Below are positions 22,957 through 34,900 of a DNA stretch of 64,000 nucleotides, piece by piece. Source of the DNA: Mactromeris polynyma. Its lineage: Eukaryota > Mollusca > Bivalvia > Venerida > Mactridae. The notes beneath the pieces are model-generated. The model made no database searches. It was given only the letters and a program-made list of their open reading frames with translations, and had not been told where the DNA came from. The position numbers and the translations under genes are program-made. Each line of letters begins with the position of its first letter. Position 1 is the first letter of the stretch. The stretch lies in the NCBI GenBank assembly GCA_032209605.1, contig JASFXZ010000098.1, positions 308,018 through 372,017 of the forward strand, in the 5' to 3' direction.

Positions 22957-25900
22957 TCAGGAATTTCCTACAGATGTGTCAGGAGGAACTATACCATGTT
23001 GTTGTAATGTAGTCCGTAACAACAAATTTTCATTTTTTAATTCTTCAATTTGTTGCCTCAGTAAGTCATTGTCAATGTTTAATCTTTCAGTTTCTTTCAC
23101 ACTTTCACTCATGCGCGTATTTGCCTGTCTTAGTTCATTTATATAATCACAAGCTTTCGATAGTATTCCTCCTTTGCTCTGAAATTACAACAAAACTCTT
23201 GAGTAACAATAATTACACATCAACAGCACTGCACAAGATAATGCAGCCAGGGGTTGCACGAGATAATGCAGTCAGGGGTTGCACGAGATAATGCAGCCAG
23301 GGTTTGCACGAGATAATGCAGCCAGGGGTTGCACCAAATAATGCAGCCAGGGGTTGCACGAGATAATGCAGCCAGGGGTTGCACGAGATAATGCAGCCAG
23401 GGGTTGCACGAGATAATGCAGCCAGGGGTTGCACGAGATAATGCAGCCAGGGGTTGCACGAGATAATGCAGCCAGGGGTTGCACGAGATAATGCAGCCAG
23501 GGGTTGCACGAGATAATGCAGCCAGGGGTTGCACGCGATGCTGAATCTCAAGGGTCATTTTGATAATTGTTTTAGCAGATCTTACCATTTTATAGCCAAA
23601 ATGCCAAATATTTAGTTAGAATCCTTAGGGTCAAAATAAGGCTTTATGGAAATTTAAGGGGTCAAATGGAACCCCTGTTAATGTAATGTGATGTATAAAG
23701 GAAAGTGAATTAAATTGGTGGCTTTCTTATGGCTTTATTTCTCTAGCCAGCCTGGTCAGCTAATGTTAGTGGAGCACTGGACAGTCAATCAATTATGTAA
23801 CAATAACGTAGGAACAAAATGAAAATTTACTATTTTAAAGTCCAAGTCTTAGATTCAGTCTTATAACGTTTGTGAATACGGGCCCAGTAGTGTTAAGTAA
23901 CCCAGGAACACGGGTAGGGTCAACTGTTAACAATACTAAACTAAAATACAAAATGTACAGTTGAAAATTGGCATAAAACTCGGACAAAACAATGGATTAT
24001 TTAGTCTTACCACTTTTACAGCTATATTTGTAGTCATAATCAATACTTTGTGTTGATGCATTATACACAAAGGGTAGATACCAAAATACAAATAACAATT
24101 AATAGAACTAATAAATCATTCAGAACTTCCAGGCCATCAAACTGTCAGACATAAAGTGCACCTACAGCTCTAATACATATTTTATACAACAAATGAAGTG
24201 TATTGTTGGCATAGAAAATAAAGTGATATAAAGATTGAAGCAAAATACCCCCAGCTGTCCAGCCTTTGAATGTTCATTTGAACAATCTGGTACAAGTTTT
24301 GATAACTGAACAATCCAATTATTGATTTTGTCTCGTCTTCGTCTTTCCACTGAAAATTCAAGAATACCATTAAGAATCATTCAATTAACTCAAAATAAAG
24401 CATCACACCTGACAAAATAGATCTTAATACAGACAAAACAAACACATTCTTGGAAAGAACATTATTCAAGTCTTAAACATAGTACAGAAGGCATTGCAAT
24501 ATATTATTAGTCAGAACAGAAACAATTCTAACATGCAACCTATTGCGACATATTCTGCATTGCAAACAAGTAGGTCTGACCTGAAATCATAGATATACAT
24601 ATAACCAGGCAAGACTCAAACAAGTAGGTCTGACCTGAAATCATAGATATACATATAACCAGGCAAGACTCAAACAAGTAGGTCTGACCTGAAATCATAG
24701 ATATACATATAACCAGGCAAGTAGGTCTGACCTGAAATCATAGATATACATATAACCAGGCAAGTAGGTCTGACCTGAAATCATAGATATACATATAACC
24801 AGGCAAGTAGGTCTGACCTGAAATCATAGATATACATATAACGAGGCAAGACTTAAACATAAGGCACTTTATTCTGGCAAAACTTGATTTTAACTACACC
24901 ACAATCCTCTGGCATGTACTTGACCCCTCTCATTCTGAGTACATAAAAATGAGCACATTTTTCAAGTGAATATTATGAGCTTATATTTCATCATGGCCAT
25001 AACTGATCCAAAATATGAAGTCCAGGAATTCTTGTTACATCTCGAAAATCTTGGTGTCCAAGGCTTTTATGTAACAAGGACACGAAAAGTTGACTTAAAG
25101 TTTTTAAAGTCTAACAACTCTATTTTGAGAAGATAACTGTTATGTTTTTTTTGGCCAGTTTTAATTCTGTTTTAAAGGGAAAGTTCAAGCTACAATATGT
25201 TCAGGTATTTGCATTATTAGCATATCATCCCCTGGCACCAGAATAATGCACAACATGTAAAGGGAAAGTTCAAGCTACAATATGTTCAGGTATTTGCATT
25301 ATTAGCATATCATCCCCTGGCACCAGAATAATGCACAACATGTAAAGGGAAAGTTCAAGCTACAATATGTTCAGGTATTTGCATTATTAGCATATCATCC
25401 CCTGGCACCAGAATAATGCACAACATGTAAAGAGAAAGTTCAAGCTACAATATGTTCAGGTATTTGCATTATTAGCATATCATCCCCTGGCACCAGAATA
25501 ATGCACAACATGTAAAGGGAAAGTTCAAGCTACAATATGTTCAGGTATTTGCATTATTAGCATATCATCCCCTGGCACCAGAATAATGCACAACATGTAA
25601 AGGGAGTGTTTTTTTTAGAGATGTAACAAATATTCCTGGACAGCATATTTTGGATCAACTATATATATGGGCAACAAAATAATGATGATTTATTGCTCCA
25701 ATGCTCTCAGTTACCTTCATTATGAGTAGCTCGTCTTCTATCGTCTCTCGATGTTCGACCACCTTCTAATTTCGGCTGGAAATTGGTCCTGGGAGCGATA
25801 TTTCTCTGACCTTGTAACACATCCTGAGGTGACATCATTACATAAAACTGACCTGAAGTTAAAACACACAAGTCTACAAATAGGTGGACTGAATAAGACT

Positions 25901-28900
25901 AAGGGCTTCACTATATGAGTGAATAAATATCATAAGTAAGTTCTCTTTACATCTACAAACATAATCACACACAAGGCCCTACATTCCTAAGTATAAGTAA
26001 GAACTAAGATATGGTTCAACACTAGACAAACCTACCAATCCCGTCAAGCTCATTTAGTTACATATGTATAAATTAGTATAATGCTATATCATTCATCAAC
26101 AAAATATTTATGGTCATACTTATGTATATATTCACAATAATTGCAACAAAAAGTTCTGAAGACAATTTACGCAAATGACGGAGAAAGTTGAGAATTAGGA
26201 GCATACAAATAAATGATTGTAAGTAAAAGTAAATCTCAGCCATTATGTCTGAATCAGCAAATCTCAGCCATTATGTCTGAATCAGCAAATCTCAGTCATT
26301 ATGTCTGAATCAGCAAATCTCAGTCATTATGTCTGAATCAGCAAATCTCAGCCATTATGTCTGAATCAGCAAATCTCAGTCATTATGTCTGAATCAGCAA
26401 ATCTCAGCCATTATGTCTGAATCAGCAAATCTCAGTCATTATGTCTGAATCAGCAAATCTCAGTCATTATGTCTGAATCAGCAAATCTCAGCCATTATGT
26501 CTGAATCAGCAAATCTCAGCCATAATGTCTGAATCAGCAGTCACCACACTGTATCACAACATTTTAAAACATATGCACAAAGAACAACTTGATAAATAAC
26601 GCCAAAAAAAGCTTGCATGTGCAGGAATAATTGTGATGAAACTCAGTTCTTTTCATATAACCTTTTTAGCCTTTTTTACACAAGTTTCGAAACTCCTTTT
26701 GTCCATGAAGTTTCCGGTCAGATAAGTAAAACAATTATTTCACAGATCACATGTCATATTGTTCCTGTGTGATTAAATCAAATTTCTAAGCAGATCTCAA
26801 TCACATGCTTCAAAGTCCACTTAATTAATCAACAACTAAATGACGTTATTGCAAGTTTATCATATTTAATCACATCCTCCTTGAACGAGAGATTGATACA
26901 ATAAACACTTACATTGTGTTCTAAGTTATAGATATTCTTATTACACTATAATGATAATGAATTACCAATAAGGAAATTTATTTTCAAATAGACTCGAAAA
27001 CTCCAGTATACCAACAAAACATGAAGTAGAAAGACAGAGAACCATGCTTCCTTTGTTTGATTAAAAAACAAAGGCTTTTTCAGCTGATCAACTCACACAT
27101 AAGTCAAAACAATAGACAGATCTATGTACATTCAAGTGATTTGTCATTAATAAATATCAAAATGTAAAGCTACAGAAAACTAGATATCACTGACAGCATG
27201 AGATAATCAGAACTTGAGAACATTGAACCACTGTAACTGATATATGGCAGAGTTTCAATCAGTCATTAGCAGTTTATTGACAAACCATGCCAAAGTAATA
27301 CACAAAGAATTTTATCTATCAATTTTGTAACTATCAACATAAGTTGCTAATGTAATATATATACCGGTAATTGCTATACATAGTTCTCAACTTTTACAAT
27401 AATTACCTCCCTTGTTCTGAATTGTTCGCCATTTTGATAGACAAATTTTCTTAAAGTTTATGGGGATATAATGTAAACGATGTTAAATTAATCTGATATA
27501 TAAAAATAACTTATTCATTATGCTAATGTGGGCATTTGGCTCAGTAAGTTGAAGAAAGTGATTGTCACATGCAAATTATCTTGGTATTTTCTCAATTATC
27601 ACATATCGAGGGCTCAACGCAACACTGTCGTAACTCCTATGTATTTATATAGGAGTTACGATAGTGTTGCGCCCTCGATATTTGGAAATTACTCTTATAA
27701 GGGCTTATCAGTTTTGCCTATCAAAATCGCCGACAGTTAAGAACAAGGGAGGTAAATATTGTAGATGTGGGAACTATATACAAGGCATAGCATTCTGATC
27801 CATATAATTATGCCAAAAAAGTAACTTTTCAAATAAACTGATCAGTGATAAATATCGAGCCAGCTAATATACATAGTACCTAACATAATCACTAGAAGTA
27901 CTAAACAATGAAAATGCATTCTCCCAAATAATTAAAATAATATTGGAAATATATTTTGGGGGGGTTATAAATACTTAATAGTTTATGTGATAGGAATATG
28001 AAAACAACATGCTGCAAGGAAAAACAGCTGATGTATATAAATTATGAAGTGTTGATATTTAGTGGTATGTAACCTTCCTTGCTAAGGAAGGTGGGTGGGG
28101 TTATTAGTCACACTGACCTTGTGGATTATCTTGTTGCCAAGGTCCTGTAGCCAATCCTGGAACACAGTTAGCTTATATTTTACCCAAATTAGCACTTAAT
28201 ACAATCACTTACACATTAGTAAATAACAATCTAGTTGATTTATCAAAGGGAAACAGGCTCAAACCAAGTAACAATTCCATACAGAGTGTAAGATATCATC
28301 ATACTGGCATATAATATAAGAACTAAATATCAAGGCATGCATGCAATAATTGAAATTTTATAAACAAAAACAATCTTTGAGCCATATTTTAATTTTGACT
28401 AACTACCAGGGTATATCTAAAACATCTTGGTGCTCAGATATGTGTGCTAGCATCAATTATCCACAGCTCTTTTTTCTAATTTATTATCAATCATTACTTA
28501 AGTTTGAAATAAAATAACATTGCTTTTTTGACACAAAATTTCAGGACTTTGTTTATTTAAATGTCAAGTTAAGATTCTGTATGAGGATATGTGAGGTGTT
28601 GAATTAATATGTAAGCAGATTAGTGTGTATTTTCTTAACATGTTAATAATAACATTTTTGTAGCTCGATTTGTTACTAACAAAAAATAAAGGAAATATGT
28701 AAGTATTAAGTTATCAAACGTTACGTGAGTCACTGTGGCTATTAGTGGTGTTAAATAAAAAAAAACACGTCATGCCAAACCAACCGAAATTGACGATATT
28801 TTTACAATAGTAATCAATATATATAACAGATTTATGTACAGTTTTATGTTTAAACTTCTTACTGTATGAAAATAGCATCTTGTTCCAACTTTAATAAGAC

Positions 28901-31900
28901 ACTGTTTTTAATGAAGGGAAAAACCTGTAAATCAACAGTTACTGGTATACCTAGCTGTCTGAAAGGCACAGAGCATTTTAATGGTGTCTCATAGGAAGAA
29001 AGAAATGTAATAAAAATTCAAGTTAACCATTATTTAGATCGCCAAGTCCATAAAACAAGAAAGTACCAATTTGGTATTTTACTGTATTTCCTGGTAGAGA
29101 TATGACAAATTATAGGTAGATTAGACAAGTGTGAATGCGTTTAGTGAAAACAGTATCATAGTGCCTTCAGGTGTAGTCAACAGTATTATAGTGCCTTCAG
29201 GTGTAGTCAACAGTATCATAGTGCCTTCAGGTGTAGTCAACAGTATTATAGTGCCTTCAGGTGTAGTCAACAGTATCATAGTGCCTTCAGGTGTAGTCAA
29301 CAGTATTATAGTGCCTTCAGGTGTAGTCAACAGTATTATAGTGCCTTCAGGTGTAGTCAACAGTATTATAGTGCCTTCAGGTGTAGTCAACAGTATTATA
29401 GTGCCTTCAGGTGTAGTCAACAGTATTATAGTGCCTTCAGGTGTAGTCAACAGTATTATAGTGCCTTCAGGTGTAGTCAACAGTATTATAGTGCCTTCAG
29501 GTGTAGTCAACAGTATTATAGTGTCTACAGGTGTAGTCAACAGTATTATAGTGCCTTCAGGTGTGGTTAACAGTATTATAGTGTCTACAGGTGTAGTCAA
29601 CAGTATTATAGTGCCTTCAGGTGTAGTCAACAGTATTATAGTGCCTTCAGGTGTAGTCAACAGTATTATAGTGCCTTCAGGTGTAGTTAACAGTATTATA
29701 GTGCCTTCAGGTGTAGTCAACAGTATTATAGTGCCTTCAGGTGTAGTTAACAGTATTATAGTGCCTTCAGGTGTAGTCAACAGTATTATAGTGCCTTCAG
29801 GTGTAGTCAACAGTATTATAGTGCCTTCAGGTGTAGTCAACAGTATTATAGTGCCTTCAGGTGTAGTCAACAGTATTATAGTGCCTTCAGGTGTAGTCAA
29901 CAGTATTATAGTGTCTTCAGGTGTAGTCAACAGTATTATAGTGCCTTCAGGTGTAGTTAACAGTATTATAGTGCCTTCAGGTGTAGTTAACAGTATTATA
30001 GTGTCTTCAGGTGTAGTCAACAGTATTATAGTGTCTTCAGGTGTAGTTAACAGTATTATAGTGCCTTCAGGTGTAGTTAACAGTATTATAGTGCCTTCAG
30101 GTGTAGTTAACAGTATTATAGTGTCTTCAGGTGTAGTTAACAGTATTATAGTGTCTTCAGGTGTAGTTAACAGTATTATAGTGCCTTCAGGTGTAGTTAA
30201 CAGTATTATAGTGTCTTCAGGTGTAGTTAACAGTATTATAGTGTCTTCAGGTGTAGTTAACAGTATTATAGTGCCTTCAGGTGTAGTCAACAGTATTATA
30301 GTGCCTTCAGGTGAAGTCAACAGTATTATAGTGCCTTCAGGTGTAGTCAACAGTATTATAGTGCCTTCAGGTGTAGTCAACAGTATTATTGTGCTTTCAG
30401 GTGAAGTCAACAGTATTATAGTGCCTTCAGGTGTAGTTAACAGTATTATAGTGCCTTCATGTGTAGTTAACAGTATTATAGTGCCTTCATGTGTAGTTAA
30501 CAGTATTATAGTGCCTTCAGGTGTAGTCAACAGACTTCAAGGAAATCTTTAAACATGTTATCATGACTACATGAGACAATTATTTCCTTATACACGGGAT
30601 GAACTTTTACAAATTAACGACTCCATGAGAAGACATAAAGCTTCACAGCTCTACTTTACCAACAATGTCTTCAAATCATTATCAATAGTACATTCATTTT
30701 TTATATTTAATTATTAAATTAATCTGAGACAAACTTAAGACTTAAGTACCAAAATAATTCCACAATCAGAGCAGATATTTATCAAGTATAAACCCTATTA
30801 TGATATAGTATAAAAGCTGACGAAATGTATCAACAAACTATCTTAAAATTTTTACTGATGCATTGATATACTTGATTAGTCATTCACATGTGATTCAAAG
30901 AAACAATAGAAAGGTTTTTTATGTCAAGCTACGAAATTCCTAACACTCAGTGACTCATATTATTTTGACAAACGCAAGTAACAACAACTGACTCTGAAAC
31001 CTGAAAATACTTTTTATGTTTGCAAATTTTCAGGCAACAAAGTTATGTATGTCAGGTTTAGATGCTCACATACACTAGGTGACCACTACTCAGAAACACT
31101 CGGTGAAACAATAAACAATATACACTGTAGGACAATGATACAATACCTGGTAATAATCTTACTCTTGTATTGTATAACATTGATTAAGAAATTAAATGAC
31201 TCATTCTCATTTCATGATCATTAGTTTGTATGCAGTAATAATTAAAATAGCAATTCTTTCATTTCCGCAAGATTTCAATATATCAAATAATCTTTGAGCC
31301 ATCAGAAAATAGAGCTGACTTTGAATACCAACAGTAACACATTGCCTCGCTACATTGCATTCAACAGAGATGTTATACATTCAGTCATAGACAGTTTTGT
31401 ATGATTAGTTGATGTATGTGAACACACTATGCTGGGGTATATCAGGTCAGTAACTTAGTATTATGCATACATCATTGTTGCACAAACAAGAGCACACTCA
31501 TTAACTCTATAGCTGAGATATAACTGATAGGAAACGAGAAAGAATACAGTACATACCACCCTGCCCAGCCAACGCTACAGCGGTATCTCCCTGTGTCGTC
31601 CCCACGTCACCAGCTCCGCCAGCAACTGATGCTGGGAAATATGTAAACCGTGTGTCAGTTTGACCATCACCTGTGGGACTACCATTGTTGAAAGGAGTCT
31701 GTACCACAGCCTAGAAACATTGGGACACAATATCATAGTGCATGTAGGTCAGACTCAACCAAATTTCTACATGAAAAACACTAACACAGAAATTCAAAAT
31801 GACATCATTTCTATTTCTTACAAAAACTGAGAATGTTAGCAATTGTCACAGGATGGTTTACTCTTCCATCAAACAGTATGAATCTGACTAGTATTTTGCG

Positions 31901-34900
31901 GACATGTTCAAGTGGTTAATAACCAAATAACAATTGAAATACAAGTCATTCAAGTCACTTAACATTTCAGCTAACTTTGTGTACATTTAAATACATTAGA
32001 AGAAAAACATCATTGAATTTTCCTGTTCATTTAAAAATTCTAAAATATGGACACAATAGATCCAGTTCATGTATTTGACATTCTTCATTGTACATTATAA
32101 CCAAGCTCAATTATGAATTGATAGAAACAAATAGATGCAAGTTCATAACAGTGAAGTTAGGGTTCTCTTCAACATCAGTATAAATTTTTTTCTGTAGAAA
32201 GAATTAACTAGTAATTTAACCCATCTAGGGCAACAACCTCTCAGGAGTTGCAATTTATATCCTTTTAAATATTTTCAATACCTGAGTTCCAACAGGGAAA
32301 CCGCCTGTAGTGACCACCTGTGCTTGTTGCTCTGTGCCGTCTTGTGTGGCCACCTGTACAACTCTGTAAGTTACAGCACCTATATATAAAATAGAAAAGA
32401 GCGCTGACTACCACAAATGCCCGTTCTACTGTTCTACTGTTATTTCACTGTAGTATGAAGAAAACCAGTGTAAAAAGGTTTTTCCTAAGAATCCACCAAG
32501 TGACCTAGTTTTTCGAGCAATATGGCTGGTTATCAAACTTGTCCGAGACATTTTGCTCATACACATTCTGACCAAATTCGGTGATGATTGGACAAATGCT
32601 TCTTTAGTTATTGATCGGACAAGGCATATTTTAGGTAATTTCTATTAACAAGATAAATATACAATAGTGATATATTTCTAGACTAGTTAAGACATTACGA
32701 AATATAGAGGATTTTGCTTTTATTTGGCAATGTGGAACAGAGATTTTCTTTTTCAAAACTTTACATGCTTTTAGAAGTTATTAAGGTACTAACATGGAGC
32801 AACTTATTTTTTAGATCTGCAATTACAACATGCTTTGTTATTTCTGAAGCCTTATTATTTTATAAGAAAGAAAGAAGTATTTGAGTATTATCATATTTTA
32901 CCTTGACCAGTGTCTGCTCTAAACTGGTATTGTAAGTTTGATGGGTCAATTGTTAAGGGCGCACCTTGGCTCAAGCCAGACTGATCATCATCTAAAATAT
33001 AAAATCAATAAATATGATTTAATAACAACACACACAATTACATACATGTATCAATACAACTTCATCAAAAAGATATGTAAAACAAGGATATCGGTGGAAC
33101 AGATGGATGCTCCCCGAAGTATGGTTATAACTTTGAACAAGACTCTAATTGGAAACTCTCACATTGTTGATGGTTAAAATCTTAATGCATTATGCAGCAC
33201 TGGAAATGTCTTGGAACTCCCAAGAAAAAAGGTATACAAAAATGTACAATGAAATTGAGATAGTGAACAATTAAATTACAAGTTAGGCTTGGATAATCCT
33301 GCTAACTGAAAAAAGCCTTGCTACAGACATAAGAAGCTTTTATTCACAACTAATTCAAGTGCCCATGTCAATGCAATGCATACCTTTACCACAAAAGTTG
33401 ATACAAATCCATATCAACTCACGATCAGAGAAGAATGGTGTTGACAGATGAACCAGTGACTGAGTGTCCTTTTTGTTGAATACTTTTTATCATAAGTTAA
33501 ATAAACACAAACAAAGCCAATTGTTTAGTTCTGACACAAGGTATCTTGAAAGGTGCCATAAAACAAGTTAATATATTTGAAATAAAATATGTACATGTAT
33601 ATATTATAAACATTAGGTAGACAAACATTTACCTACAACAAAAATTTACTTGAAAAAATAAAAGAATATAATGTTGATTATCTTGCATGACTGAAAATAT
33701 TTTTATCTATATATGTTGCATAATCAAAGGGCCATAACTGTATAAAAACAGTCCGACCAGAACTGCGTGATAATATGCGCATCTCCTTTTTGTAATAAAG
33801 CTTCCCATTAAGTTTTGTTGAATTCCAGTCTAAAGTTTATGAGAAGTAGTCCGAACAAGAATGGTACCCTATGAACTATGTTGCATAATCAAATGGCCAT
33901 AACTCTGTGAAAGATAGTCCGACCAAAACCATGTGATAATATGTGCATATCCTCTTGGTAGCGAAGCTTCCCATGATGTTTTGTTGAATTGCGGTCAGTA
34001 GTTTCTGAGAAGAAGTCCTCACAAGAAAAGCCGGACGGACGGAGCGACTTCATGCTCCCCCCCTTCGGGACGGGGGGGCATAATAACAAAGTATTTTAGT
34101 TGTAAATGCTTTAAAACTATTCTCCTACAAATAGCTTCATGTAACAACTTCATCAGAGCATCATAGATCTTCAAACAAGTGCTACTGTACAGGCCTGATG
34201 AAATTTACAGGGGTTCTAACAGCTGAATGTTCTCAATCCTGAAGATTTGCTGTTTCATCTTGTAGTTTGAGCAGAAGTCATGTCAAATGATCTCAATCAC
34301 TAAGTTGCTATAATCAAAGCTTCAATGACCCAACATTATCAGATGCAGGCGTCTGATGATCTATTGATTATTGAAACGCATTCTTACACAAAACCTTGCG
34401 TACAAGTTGCCATTCGGCCCCTACCCCCCCAAAAATCATCAGATATACATCAATCTAAAAGTGACCCTGGAGCTTCTAAATCCGGAACAAGTCTATAGAA
34501 CCCCTGAATTTAGTCCTAGTCAGCGGTTCCACTATGTGCTGAATATCCACTAAGATTTTGATAATTTTTACCAGATTTTATAGCCAAAATACCTATAACT
34601 TAGAGACTAATTGACCCATACAGCCAGAATCATTTGGGTCAAAATGTGGCATTTTGGAAATTCCATTGGTCAAATGGACACCCCCTGTCCAAACGCCAAA
34701 ATGTACTTGGCACTTAAATCAGGATGCAAAGAATAATCATGTACCTGGCTGAGTAATCTGTACATCATCAGAACCGTCGTCCTTTCCTTGACTGAAATAC
34801 ATAATAATGTGAACATTTTAAATTAGTAACTATACTTGTGACCACAGTAAGCTTTATACATATAGACAAGTGAGAGCTCTGTGGGTTTAAATAGTTGCAG

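Noticed and set aside
24162..24380. Separate small bHLH gene
   Set aside because: The VERRRRDKINNW segment is USF exon 8, and its flanks fit acceptor and donor sites of the USF model.
29121..30552. 469- and 473-codon frames on opposite strands
   Set aside because: Both are the same 30-bp repeat in USF intron 5; no domain and no start context.
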